Shown here: in pieces, positions 1 to 11,551 of the stretch
Numbering within the stretch: position 1 is the stretch's first letter
Layout of the letters: each line of letters opens with the position of its first letter
NCBI GenBank assembly: GCA_034440575.1
Contig: JAOTOL010001347.1
Coordinates: forward strand, 643,001 to 707,000
DNA: 64,000 nucleotides
DNA from: Imbricaverruca yamaguchii
Taxonomy: Eukaryota; Arthropoda; Thecostraca; Neoverrucidae
Direction: 5' to 3'
Notes under the pieces: model-generated
What the model was told of the DNA's origin: nothing
The model's database searches: none
Seen by the model: only the letters and a program-made list of their open reading frames with translations
Translations under genes and position numbers: made by a program

Positions 1-302
1 CGCGGCTTACGAGTGAGAGCTGCCTTACGGGCGCTGCCCTGGACAGGTGGGTGCTAATCCAGCACGGTGCGCCGGACCGGCGGGTCATCATCGCTGGAAA
101 TGATCCGCCGCACCCGTCAGCCACCATGTACCAAGGCCGGGAATGGTGTGTGCAAGAACGGATCCACCAACATGTCTGCTAGCATGATGTTTCAAAACAT
201 TCATTCATTTTCATTGATGGTGTCGGGATGTCGTCCACTATCAAATGAGCAAAGCAGTTCATCTTCAAGCTTCCTGGATTCGTCATTCATGCTTGCACAC
301 AG

Positions 303-303
<1 letters not shown>
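1..303. other. GC-rich flank, no feature recognised
   Basis: Moderately GC-rich sequence before the first microsatellite. Short open frames exist on both strands, but none has a recognisable domain or a convincing pair of splice sites. It may belong to the same locus as the candidate exon at 581-753, but nothing in the sequence proves it. Confidence 0.4.

Positions 304-358
<55 letters not shown>
304..358. repeat. (TA)n microsatellite
   Basis: Uninterrupted TA dinucleotide run of about 27 units, followed by an AT-rich spacer and then the GT run. Confidence 0.97.
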
Positions 359-362
<4 letters not shown>

Positions 363-391
363 TGTATTTAATTAATATTTTTTTTTTTATA

Positions 392-529
<138 letters not shown>

Positions 530-580
530 TGTGTATCAATCCACTCGGTGTCACTACCTCAGCAGTAGGTCCGTGCTCAC

Positions 581-753
581 CTCCTGGAGCTTTCCCGGCA
601 GAATACTCCGCTTGACCCGTCGGCCAGCTGGCACACATAGTCCTGAGTCAGCAGGTGTGCGGTGCTGTCCTCCAGCACGGATCGGCAGGTGACCAGCGGC
701 ACACAGGATTGGGCCAGCACGCGGCACGGCACGCCAGCCATCAGCAGCCACGT
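581..753 (-). CDS. Candidate internal exon, cysteine-rich (clip-like?) secreted protein
   Basis: On the minus strand this segment is open and ends in AGGAG followed by a good splice donor, GTGAGC (donor bases 576-580 on the plus strand). The peptide has cysteines spaced C-x5-C, then about 21 residues to C, then ten to C, and ends near GVFCRESSRR. The CVPLVTC start and the GVFC end resemble an arthropod clip domain, but one cysteine pair is missing or lies in another exon. The 5' boundary is uncertain: a possible acceptor (GTACAG) falls in the first unit of the adjoining minisatellite and lacks a polypyrimidine tract. The base composition and donor favour a real exon. No start or stop codon is present, so this would be one exon of a gene extending beyond the window or into repeats. 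The family assignment is tentative. Confidence 0.4.
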
Positions 754-3700
754 CACCGCTGTACACCACACCTGTACATGGGGACAACTCGTCACGTCAC
801 CGCTGTACGCCACACCTGCACACGGGGACAACACGTCACGTCACCGCTGTACACCACACCTGTACACGGGGACAACACGTCACGTCACCGCTGTACACCA
901 CACCTGTACACGGGGACAACACGTCACGTCACCGCTGTACACCACACCTGAACACGGGGACAACAAGTCACGTCACCGCTGTACACCACACCTGCACACG
1001 GGGACAACACGTCACGTCACCGCTGTACACCACACCTGTACACGGGGACAACACGTCACGTCACCACTGTACACCACACCTGCACCTGCACACGGGGACA
1101 ACACGTCACGTCACTGCTGTACACCACACCTGCACCTGCACACGGGGACAACACGTCACGTCACCGCTGTACATCACACCTGCACACGGGGACAACAAGT
1201 CACGTCACCGCTGTACACCACACCTGTACACGGGGACAACACGTCACGTCACCGCCGTACACCACACCTGTACACGGGGACAACACGTCACGTCACCGCT
1301 GTACACCACACCTGAACACGGGGACAACACGTCACGTCACCGCTGAACACCACACCTGCACACGGGGACAACAAGTCACGTCACCGCTGTACACCACACC
1401 TGTACACGGGGACAACACGTCACGTCACCGCCGTATACCACACCTGTACACGGGGACAACACGTCACGTCACCGCTGTACACCACACCTGAACACGGGGA
1501 CAACAAGTCACGTCACCGCTGTACACCACACCTGCACACGGGGACAACAAGTCACGTCACCGCTGTACACCACACCTGTACACGGGGACAACACGTCACG
1601 TCACCGCCGTACACCACACCTGTACACGGGGACAACAAGTCACGTCACCGCTGTACACCACACCTGCACACGGGGATAACACGTCACGTCACCGCTGTAC
1701 ACCACACCTGTACACGGGGACAACACGTCACGTCACCGCTGTACACCACACCTGCACATGGGGACAACACGTCACGTCACTGCTGTACACCACACCTGTA
1801 CACGGGGATAACACGTCACGTCACCGCTGTACACCACACCTGTACACGGGGACAACACGTCACGTCACCGCTGTACACCACACCTGCACATGGGGACAAC
1901 ACGTCACGTCACCGCTGTACACCACACCTGAACACGGGGACAACAAGTCACGTCACCGCTGTACACCACACCTGCACACGGGGACAACAAGTCACGTCAC
2001 CGCTGTACACCACACCTGTACACGGGGACAACACGTCACGTCACCGCCGTACACCACACCTGTACACGGGGACAACACGTCACGTCACTGCTGTACACCA
2101 CACCTGCACCTGCACACGGGGACAACACGCCACGTCACCGCTGTACACCACACCTGTACACGGGGACAACACGTCACGTCACCGCACAGAAGCGTACACC
2201 ACACCTGCACGGGGACAACACGTCACGTCACCGCTGTACACCACACCTGACCTGACACGGGGACAACACGCCACGTCACCACTGTACACCACACCTGCAC
2301 ACGGGGACAACACGTCACGTCACCGCTGTACACCACACCTGCACACGGGGACAACAAGTCACGTCACCGCTGTACACCACACCTGCACACGGGGATAACA
2401 CGTCACGTCACCGCTGTACACCACACCTGTACACGGGGACAACACGTCACGTCACCGCTGTACACCACACCTGCACATGGGGACAACACGTCACGTCACT
2501 GCTGTACACCACACCTGCACCTGCACACGGGGACAACACGTCACGTCACCGCTGTACACCACACCTGCACACGGGGACAACAAGTCACGTCACCGCTGTA
2601 CACCACACGGGGACAACAAGTCACGTCACCGCTGTACGCCACACCTGCACACGGGGACAACACGTCACGTCACCGCTGTACACCACACCTGCACACGGGA
2701 CAACAAGTCACGTCACCGCTGTACACCACACCTGTACACGGGGACAACACGTCACGTCACCGCTGTACACCACACCTGCACACGGGGACAACACGTCACG
2801 TCACCGCTGTACACCACACCTGCACACGGGGACAACACGTCACGTCACTGCTGTACACCACACCTGTACACGGGGACAACACGTCATGTCACCGCTGTAC
2901 ACCATACCTGCACACGGGGACAACACGTCACGTCACCGCTGTACACCATACCTGCACACGGGGACAACACGCCACGTCACCACTGTACACCACACCTGTA
3001 CACGGGGACAACACGTCACGTCACCGCTGTACACCACACCTGCACACGGGGACAACACGTCACGTCACCGCTGTGCACCACACCTGCACCTGCACACGGG
3101 GACAACACGTCACGTCACCGCTGTACACCACACCTGTACATGGGGACAACTCGTCACGTCACCGCTGTACACCACACCTGCACACGGGGACAACACGCCA
3201 CGTCACCACTGTACACCACACCTGCACACGGGGACAACACGTCACGTCACCGCTGTACACCACACCTGCACATGGGGACAACACGTCACGTCACCGCTGT
3301 ACACCACACCTGTACACGGGGACAACACGTCACGTCACCGCTGTACACCACACCTGCACACGGGGACAACACGTCACGTCACCGCTGTACACCACACCTG
3401 CACCTGCACACGGGGACAACACGTCACGTCACTGCTGTACACCACACCTGCACCTGCACACGGGGACAACACGTCACGTCACCGCTGTACACCATACCTG
3501 CACACGGGGACAACAAGTCACGTCACCGCTGTACACCACACCTGTACACGGGGACAACACGTCACGTCACCGCTGTACACCACACCTGCACACGGGGACA
3601 ACAAGTCACGTCACCGCTGTACACCACACCTGTACACGGGGACAACACGTCACGTCACCGCTGTACACCACACCTGTACACGGGGACAACACGTCACGTC

Positions 3701-4793
3701 ACCGCTGCACACCACACCTGAACACGGGGACAACAAGTCACGTCACCGCTGTACACCACACCTGCACACGGGGACAACACGTCACGTCACCGCTGTACAC
3801 CACACCTGTACACGGGGACAACACGTCACGTCACCGCTGTACACCTGCACATGCACACGGGGACAACACGTCACGTCACTGCTGTACACCACACCTGCAC
3901 CTGCACACAGGGACAACACGTCACGTCACCGCTGTACACCACACCTGCACACGGGGACAACACGTCACGTCACCGCTGTACACCACACCTGTACACGGGG
4001 ACAACAAGTCACGTCACCGCTGTACACCACACCTGTACACGGGGACAACACGTCACGTCACCGCTGTACACCACACCTGCACACGGGGACAACACGTCAC
4101 GTCACCGCTGTACACCACACCTGAACACGGGGACAACAAGTCACGTCACCGCTGTACACCACACTTGTACACGGGGACAACACGTCACGTCACCGCTGTA
4201 CACCATACCTGTACACGGGGACAACACGTCACGTCACCGCTGTACACCACACCTGCACACGGGGACAATACGTCACGTCACCGCTGTACACCACACCTGA
4301 ACACGAGGACAACAAGTCACGTCACCGCTGTACACCACACCTGCACACGGGGACAACACGTCACGTCACCACTGTACACCACACCTGCACCTGCACACGG
4401 GGACAACACGTCACGTCACCGCTGTACACCACACCTGTACACGGGGACAACACGTCACGTCACCGCTGTACACCACACCTGCACACGGGGACAACACGTC
4501 ACGTCACTGCTGTACACCACACCTGCACCTGCACACGGGGACAACACGTCACGTCACCGCTGTACGCCACACCTACACCTGTACACGGGGACAACACGTC
4601 ACGTCACCGCTGTACACCATACCTGCACACGGGGACAACACGCCACGTCACCACTGTACACCACACCTGCACACGGGGACAACACGCCACGTCACCACTG
4701 TACACCACACCTGCACACGGGGACAACATGTCACGTCACCGCTGTACACCACACCTGCACACGGGGACAACACGTCACGTCGCCGCTGTATAT
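749..4793. repeat. 44-bp minisatellite array, about 90 units
   Basis: Tandem array of a unit of about 44 bp that includes CACGTCACCGCTGTACACCA followed by CACCTG(T/C)ACACGGGGACAACA. Recurrent variants are GTACACGG/GCACACGG/GAACACGG, ACACGT/ACAAGT, and a 6-bp CACCTG duplication giving 50-bp units. A few short or broken units occur near 2180-2260 and 2600-2635. Because 44 leaves a remainder of 2 on division by 3 and the unit contains no stop in any forward frame, open frames of up to 575 codons arise without selection. No flanking coding signal continues into it. It probably lies in an intron or between genes. Confidence 0.95.
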
Positions 4794-6150
4794 CCCATAA
4801 ACCAGACCATATCCGCCATATCAGACCCATCAGTCCGTCTTATTATCCTTGCCCTCCATATCAGCAGTACTGATAGGGCGAGCTCAAAATTGCCCAGAGG
4901 GGCAGCCAAAGGAAGGGGAGGCCCCCTACACAGCAACCAAAAATGTTGTAAATCAAACAAGACATTTTGAGATTTAACCACGCGAAAACAAAATTTTTCG
5001 CAGCGACTGCAACGTTAATTGTCTTGAATGGTATACTTCATGGGTATTTTAATCTTCTCTCCCCTCCCCAGGGTAAATGACATTGGGCCATGATCCCAGT
5101 TAATCTCCGATGTTAACGGAGGAAGGGCAACAAAAGGTGGGATATTTCTGAATCCGAAAGTACCTGCTCCTGCGTGAGGGACCATTGGAACATTTATGCG
5201 AACGCAGCTCACGCTAATATTCTGTGATCGGCAGAGGTGCTGCCCAGTGGGACCCTTCCACTTAACACCTAAAACATGCCAGATGAAACGAGAAATGTTG
5301 AGATTTGCACCACGCAACACCATAAATTTTTAGTGCGCTTCTCGCGCCGCAAACTTTCTGTTTCATGAGATTTTGCTTCTCGTTGCACCCCCCCCCCGCC
5401 CCGGTAGGAAAATCCTGGCAGCGCCACTGGTGATAGGTAGACTTGAATATCTTGCAATCGATCACGTAGATCTAGAGATATTGAGATCCGGTCTGTCGGT
5501 GCACGATCAGCAAACCAGCCGATTCCACCAAATCCCGCAACGAGTATGTGCGGGATTTAGTGAAACCATTGGCGAACCTGTTGGGGAACCTCCCTTCGGC
5601 TCGTCCGTCACGCAGTGCACGCCTGAAAATCGGAAATCCAATCCGATATTTTCTAATGGCACCTTTGATGTTAGCTGATCTCAGGTGCTGGAGCATTAAA
5701 TAAATCATAGGAAGGCCTGGCAACGCCAGATCTGGCAACTTCCAAGAGTGTTTGAGAAACTGGCCTCATGGCGTCGCATTATCTGCGTATTGGACGCTTC
5801 AGCCCCTCCAACAGGTGGGACGAACTTCATCTACGGCTGCACGGCCTTCCGAAGGTGCGTTGCAGTGTGACAATGACGAGCGAAGCTGACTCTGGTGCAA
5901 GTGCGCTATACCAGCTTACCAATGACAACATCTCTAAGCCGGAGTCGTTAACGGGCAAAGTTAGGAAGCAGGTTTTCAACCCTGCTTCTGATCCCACCTG
6001 ACCTAGCTAGTGATGACTCTTTTTTACACCATGATCTATATAAGTGCCTTCATCTATGTTAATTCTTAAATGCCAATGCCGAAAGAAAATTAGCTCTGCC
6101 TTTTGAAAACTGGTTCCAGAGATATATGTCAGAGATATTTTAGGCCCAAG
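4794..6150. other. Unrecognised sequence between minisatellite and CR1
   Basis: No coding region with a recognisable domain. Short open frames on both strands look like chance. It contains one hAT-like terminal motif, listed separately at 5398-5429. The last few hundred bases grade into the purine-rich low-complexity block. Confidence 0.4.
5398..5429 (-). repeat. hAT-like transposon end (CAGTGGCG type)
   Basis: Read on the minus strand from 5429, the sequence begins CAGTGGCGCTGCCAGGATTT. The CAGTGGCG start followed by GCCAGGA is typical of hAT-superfamily terminal inverted repeats and their nonautonomous derivatives. Neither the partner end nor an 8-bp target duplication was located. Similar ends occur at 10861-10883 (minus) and from 17738 (plus). 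Confidence 0.35.
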
Positions 6151-6418
6151 GGGGGGGTTCCCTCACGCCTTTCTTGTTGAGGGGGGGGAAAAGAAAAAAA
6201 AAAAAAGGTAAATTCCAGGAAGAAAAACATTATCCCCTGGGGTGGGGCCACCCACAGGGTCTTCTTTTTTTGGGGGGTCCAGGAGGAGGAGAGAAAATTA
6301 AAATTATAAAAATAAAAAGGGAGGGGAGTGGAAGGGGTAAAAGGGGGGAGGGGTAGGGGGGGGGAGAGGAGAAAAGGAAGGGAGGGGGGGAGGGGGGAGG
6401 GGGGGGGGGGGGGGGGTG
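6151..6418. repeat. Purine-rich low-complexity block (probable consensus artefact)
   Basis: Dense runs of G and A with almost no pyrimidines, ending in an 18-base G run directly against CR1 ORF1. The abrupt edge and inflated homopolymers look like degraded consensus rather than biology. The true 5' end of the CR1 element and the start of its ORF1 are lost here. Confidence 0.7.
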
Positions 6419-6946
6419 GATGACTGCCCCCAGGATAGCAGTAGTGAGGAGTCAGTGCTTGTCATAGGAGACTCTCGTGTACGTCATTTAGAGCGGGTAT
6501 TTTGTAAAGGTAGGAGGGACAGGAGGTGCATCACCAGGCCTGGTGCCAAGGTGAAGGACCTGGTACCTGCGGTGGCACAGGTCACCAGTGATCACCAGTT
6601 TAACACAGTCATAGTGCATGTAGGGGTAAATAACATAGGTCATACTAGGAGCGAGGAGCTTCTGCGGGAGTACAGGGCCCTTCTGGCCACCCTGAAGGGT
6701 ACCAATAGAGTGCTTGTAACAGGAATTTTACCTAGGGCTAGAGCTTCCCCTGAGTGGAGCTCTAGGGCACTGGCAGCTAACACCAGGGTAGGAAAGCTCT
6801 GCCAGGAGCTAGGTTTTACATTTGTAGACGAGTGGAGCAGGTTTTATGCATCGTGGGACCTCTATCAGAGGGATGGCCTGCATTTTTCTGAGAATGGGGT
6901 CCATGTGTTAGGCAAAGTATATGAGCATGTCCTTCAGGGAAACTAG
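6416..6946 (+). CDS. CR1 ORF1, SGNH/GDSL esterase-like (5' partial)
   Basis: The frame is open from the G-rich block to a TAG at 6944-6946, about 176 residues. No ATG begins it; the frame simply runs out of the low-complexity tract, so the N-terminus is missing. SGNH hydrolase blocks are visible: VLVIGDSRVRH near residue 15 (catalytic Ser), HVGVNNIGH near residue 69 (Asn block), and DGLHFSENGVHVLG near residue 154 (Asp-His). CR1 ORF1 proteins carry this esterase domain, sometimes preceded by a zinc-binding region, and are thought to bind membranes or the RNP. All three catalytic blocks are kept, so the domain looks functional. ORF2 follows at once in another frame, and the gap suggests reinitiation. 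Confidence 0.88.
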   Translation: MDDCPQDSSSEESVLVIGDSRVRHLERVFCKGRRDRRCITRPGAKVKDLVPAVAQVTSDHQFNTVIVHVGVNNIGHTRSEELLREYRALLATLKGTNRVLVTGILPRARASPEWSSRALAANTRVGKLCQELGFTFVDEWSRFYASWDLYQRDGLHFSENGVHVLGKVYEHVLQGN

Positions 6947-7143
6947 GAAATGGGGTGGGGAGGGATGAAATTGCATTGCCAACTCAGGAATATTCCAATA
7001 GTGTCAGCCAAGGCAATAGAACATCAAAGTCTGCAAATAGGGACAGCAGCAACTCAAGGGGACAGAGTTATAGTTCATCTAGTGATAAAAGAACTCCTCA
7101 ATATGAAAAAGCCAAAGGTGGTTATGGAGCATTTGTTAAGTGT

Positions 7144-9957
7144 ATGATGTTTAATGCTCAGAGTATCCGTTCCAAATTTGATGAGTTCAAGTGTTATGTT
7201 GCTGAGGAGGAACCGGATTTTGTTTGCATTACGGAGGCATGGGTCAGTGAAGGATATTTTGGAGATAACTTACAGGACTATGAGATCCAGGGATACAATA
7301 TGTTTTCGTGCAATAGGGGTCCAGCAATGAAAGGGGGTGGTGTAATGCTCTATGTGAATAGCTTATTCAGTTCTCAAAAAGTAGCAGGTGGGGATAAAAA
7401 TGTGTCTGTGGAGTCCATTTGGCTTGATGTCACTGTGGGAAAAGGCAACAGCAATACTCTTAGGATAGGAGCTTTCTACCGATCAGGAACCCTGCCACAT
7501 TCTCAGCAACTGGAGCTTGACAAGGTGATTTGTGAGGAAATCAGTAGAAACTTTAAGAGGAAGTGCCTTATTCTCGGTGACTTTAATCTAAAAGGTTATG
7601 AAAATGCTGGTGTTGGCTCCCCATCATGCAAAATGTTCAGGAAATGCCTTGAAGAGGACCTGTTCTTACACCAGTTTGTATCGGAACCTACCAGGCATGG
7701 TTCATTCTTGGACCTTGTATTCTCGGATTTAAGTGACTTGGTTCAAGACTTGACTGTAGGCGAAACTCTGGGTAAAAGTGACCATAACATAGTTAGATTC
7801 AATGCACATGTAGGGGAAATTATCAAGGATAATTTGGTAAAGGTTCCAAATTTCAACAGAGCAGACTTTAACGGCATGAGAGCGGCTTTAAGTGCCATCA
7901 GATGGGAAGAAGAATTCTCCAATCTAAATGCCTGTGAAATGTGGGAAAAGTTCAAATCTTACTTAAAGGAAACTCAGATTAGACATGTCCCCCAAAAGCA
8001 AAGACGCAAAAGAAGGGTAGGAAAGCCAGCATGGCTTACACCAGACGTGATAAAAGCAATTAGGGCTAAGAAAACTGCATTTAGAGTTTTTAAAGAAGCC
8101 TCAAATGTCATTAATCTAAAGGCGTATCAAAAAGCTAGAGACACTGTGAAGCAAAAAACCAGAGCAGCAAAGCGAGCAAAGGAACTGGATTTAGCTAGAA
8201 ACTGTAATGGGGACAGTAAAAAGTTCTTTAGTTTCTACAAGCTGAGTAAAGTTTCTAGCACAATTGGTCCACTGGAAGTAAACGGGGCTACATTGGGTGA
8301 GGATAGTGAGATGGTTGAGGAGCTGAGCAAGCAGTTCAAATCAGTGTTTACATTGGAAGATATGACCAATCTGCCGACCGTACACCATAGTTCAGTTACA
8401 TGGGATCTGACAAATGATGTTGATTTCATTGGTAGTGATGTTGTTTACAATCATATCAGGAAAATAAAGCCAAATAAGGCCGCAGGACCTGATGATATTT
8501 ATGCTAGGGTGTTGCGGGAAACTGAAAAGGAACTGGCATTTCCACTTAGTATAATATTTTGTAGATCAGTTTCACATAATGAAATTCCAACCGATTGGAA
8601 AAGGGCAAATGTAGTTCCTATTTTCAAGAAAGGAGAAAGAGGGAAAGTTGAAAACTATAGGCCAATAAGTCTCACATCCCTAGTCTGCAAGGTACTCGAA
8701 TCAATTATCAAGGAAAGAATAGTTAGTTATCTGGAAGGTAGCAGATTGATTCAAGATACTCAACATGGATTTAGAAAAGGACGATCGTGTCTCACAAACC
8801 TCTTGGACTTTTTGAACTTCGCCACAGAACAATTTGATCAGGGAAATCAGGTTGATGTAGCATATCTTGACTTTAGTAAGGCCTTTGACAAGGTACCCCA
8901 TAAACGGTTAATGATACAGCTTCAGTCCCATGGTATTGCAGGTAGCATCTTAAAATGGATAGAGTTGTGGCTTTCAGATAGACAGCAAAGAGTGATGCTA
9001 AATGGTACAAAGTCATCATGGCAAAATGTTCTTAGTGGAGTCCCCCAGGGGTCAGTACTAGGGCCATTACTGTTCATTATATTTGTAAATAACATTGAAA
9101 GTGGCCTAAGCAGTAAAGTTTTGAAATTTGCAGATGATTTGAAGGTCTTTAGGGCAATAACAGGTCAGGATGAGCATATCTCGCTGCAAAAAGACTTAGA
9201 CGAACTTGTGAAGTGGTCCGAAAAATGGCAAATGAAATTTAACTTTGATAAGTGCAAAATCATGCATGTAGGTAAGCAGCATATGGAGGCTCCATACTTG
9301 ATGGGTGGCCAAGTGCTATCAGTGACTCAACAGGAGAAGGATTTAGGTGTTATTCTAAACACAAAATTGGGGGCATCAGAACAAACCAAGGAAGCCAGGA
9401 AGAAGGCACTGAGAATGCTCGGGGCAATAAATAGGAATGTATCATACAGAAGTGAGGAAGTGATCAGGAAGCTTTACTGTGCATACGTCAGGCCACATTT
9501 GGAATACTGCATCCAAGCTTGGTCTCCTAGCTATGAAAAAGATTGTTGGCTTTTAGAGAGAGTACAAAAGAGGGCTACAAAAATGGTTAATGGCATAAGC
9601 AACCTGCCATATGAGGAAAGATTGAAGAAATTGAATATGTTTTCACTTAGATATAGAAGGCTGAGAGGAGATCTCATCGAGGTCTTTAAATTTGTCAATG
9701 GTCTGGAGAGGGGATACCTTGGGGAAATGTTTGAATTTAACAGAAATGATGCAATTAGAGGTCATAAATTCAAAATTAAAATTAACCACAGCAGAACAAG
9801 GCTAAGGCAAACTTTCTTCACCAACAGGGTAGTGGAACACTGGAACCAGCTGCCAGAAAACATCGTCAGTAGCAGCACATTGAACATCTTTAAAAACAGC
9901 ATAGACAATCATTATAAGAATAGAGGGCTTGCTTTTCAGTATTACAGGGAGGGCTGA
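7144..9957 (+). CDS. CR1 ORF2, endonuclease-reverse transcriptase, intact
   Basis: The first in-frame ATG is at 7144 and gives 937 residues. The frame is open back to 6955 without an ATG, so a longer non-AUG or reinitiated product is possible. The N-terminal apurinic-type endonuclease begins MMFNAQSIRSKF and keeps the catalytic residues in FNAQS, ITEAW, LGDFN and KSDHN. The reverse transcriptase follows with motifs ENYRPISLTS, HGFRKGRSC, VAYLDFSKAFDKVPHK, GVPQGSVLGPLLF and the catalytic KFADDLK near 9124-9144. The C-terminal part (RPHLEYCIQAWSPSYEKD, then the RVQKRATKMV region) is typical of CR1. There is no RNase H. The enzyme would nick the target and prime reverse transcription on its own mRNA. 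No lesion was seen. Confidence 0.95.
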   Translation: MMFNAQSIRSKFDEFKCYVAEEEPDFVCITEAWVSEGYFGDNLQDYEIQGYNMFSCNRGPAMKGGGVMLYVNSLFSSQKVAGGDKNVSVESIWLDVTVGKGNSNTLRIGAFYRSGTLPHSQQLELDKVICEEISRNFKRKCLILGDFNLKGYENAGVGSPSCKMFRKCLEEDLFLHQFVSEPTRHGSFLDLVFSDLSDLVQDLTVGETLGKSDHNIVRFNAHVGEIIKDNLVKVPNFNRADFNGMRAALSAIRWEEEFSNLNACEMWEKFKSYLKETQIRHVPQKQRRKRRVGKPAWLTPDVIKAIRAKKTAFRVFKEASNVINLKAYQKARDTVKQKTRAAKRAKELDLARNCNGDSKKFFSFYKLSKVSSTIGPLEVNGATLGEDSEMVEELSKQFKSVFTLEDMTNLPTVHHSSVTWDLTNDVDFIGSDVVYNHIRKIKPNKAAGPDDIYARVLRETEKELAFPLSIIFCRSVSHNEIPTDWKRANVVPIFKKGERGKVENYRPISLTSLVCKVLESIIKERIVSYLEGSRLIQDTQHGFRKGRSCLTNLLDFLNFATEQFDQGNQVDVAYLDFSKAFDKVPHKRLMIQLQSHGIAGSILKWIELWLSDRQQRVMLNGTKSSWQNVLSGVPQGSVLGPLLFIIFVNNIESGLSSKVLKFADDLKVFRAITGQDEHISLQKDLDELVKWSEKWQMKFNFDKCKIMHVGKQHMEAPYLMGGQVLSVTQQEKDLGVILNTKLGASEQTKEARKKALRMLGAINRNVSYRSEEVIRKLYCAYVRPHLEYCIQAWSPSYEKDCWLLERVQKRATKMVNGISNLPYEERLKKLNMFSLRYRRLRGDLIEVFKFVNGLERGYLGEMFEFNRNDAIRGHKFKIKINHSRTRLRQTFFTNRVVEHWNQLPENIVSSSTLNIFKNSIDNHYKNRGLAFQYYREG

Positions 9958-10037
9958 TTGGCAGATTTGGTGGGCAACTGGTTCAGTGTACAGAGTGCAA
10001 CCAAGAAGGGCCCTTGTGGCTCAGAGTTGCACTAATC

Positions 10038-10070
10038 TTTTATGTCTTTATGTCTTTATGTCTTTATGTC
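10038..10070 (+). repeat. CR1 3'-terminal octamer repeat
   Basis: Four copies of TTTATGTC end the element. The same 8-bp repeat, more or less decayed, ends the other CR1 copies (about 14306-14341, 59648-59672 and, inverted, 31180-31198). CR1 elements typically end in a short octamer tandem repeat, so this supports the family assignment and marks the 3' boundary. Confidence 0.85.
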
Positions 10071-10860
10071 AAGCTTCGTGTATTGGCAATTTAACTAATA
10101 ACATCTTTTGTTGCATTATTATAAAAAAAAAGGTAAATTTGTTTTTTTTTTTTGGTTTTAGGTTTCCAACGGTATTTTGCATTTCGTCCTAGTTTACGTA
10201 GATCGAAAGTTAAGGGACTTACAAGACGCCCCCATCCCCACCCCGATCCGGCAATGGCGGATTTGACGGACGGACAGGAGAGGGTTGATACCATAAGAAA
10301 CCGAATACGGTCTGCGGGTGGCTGTACAAGGTACTGATTTCGGAGAAATTATGAATGCAGGTACTTTTAATGAAGTTAAGTAACTTCGTTCAAGCTTCTG
10401 GCGTCACGCTTATATGCAAACACACCAACTGTGAAGACTGGGAACGCCAACCTTCAGGTTTTGACTGCAGCCCTTCGACGAGTCGAACGAATGGCAATGT
10501 TAATGGTCGCTATCAAAACGCCCATTGTCACCAGGGGAACTTTAATGTATTTATAATGCATCTTAGTCTGGCTGGTGATTTTATTCAGAGTACAATAGAA
10601 CATTATAAGCTAAGAAATCAATCTCGTTGGCTTCGAGATATAATTTCTCCAAATCGCAAAGATGCAATATGTCACTTGATCAGAGGCTCAGTTAAGGGGA
10701 CAGGTCCCCCATCCCTAGGACGCAAAATACACTGAGTCAAACGAGAATATTATATATTTTTATCACCATGTAACATCCAAATTCTCGACGCGGTTGTCGG
10801 TTATCGCACCGGTAGCATTCTCCATTTCTTCGCATTTTGATTTTGATTGAGCTGCCCTAA
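10071..10860. other. Unrecognised sequence
   Basis: No recognisable coding or repeat homology apart from short A and T runs near 10124-10153. The open frames have no identifiable domain. Confidence 0.4.
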
Positions 10861-10883
10861 GTATAATCCTGGCTGCACCACTG
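10861..10883 (-). repeat. hAT-like transposon end beside (TA)n
   Basis: On the minus strand from 10883 it reads CAGTGGTGCAGCCAGGATTA, close to the motif at 5398-5429. It directly adjoins the long TA tract. The partner end was not found. Confidence 0.3.
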
Positions 10884-10887
10884 CACG

Positions 10888-11551
<664 letters not shown>

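Larger units (their letters stand above)
6416..10070 (+). mobile_element. CR1-clade LINE, copy 1 (nearly complete)
   Basis: The element carries an esterase ORF1, an EN-RT ORF2 and a 3' UTR ending in an octamer microsatellite. This organisation is characteristic of CR1 elements: an SGNH-type ORF1, no RNase H, and an 8-bp 3' repeat instead of poly(A). The 5' UTR and ORF1 start are missing or masked by the G-rich block. ORF2 has no stop or frameshift, so this is the best candidate in the window for a recently active element. Partial copies of the same family lie at 11552-14341, 31033-31171, 31172-32618 (minus), 59418-59672 and 61016-61138. Confidence 0.93.

Noticed and set aside
749..4793. CRISPR array
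   Set aside because: Repeats are contiguous with no unique spacers, and the window is clearly eukaryotic.
662..4800. Open frames of 149-575 codons (His/Thr/Pro-rich) in the minisatellite
   Set aside because: They exist because the repeat unit lacks stops in all forward frames. The peptide is only the repeat translated, and no start context, splice site or domain supports it.
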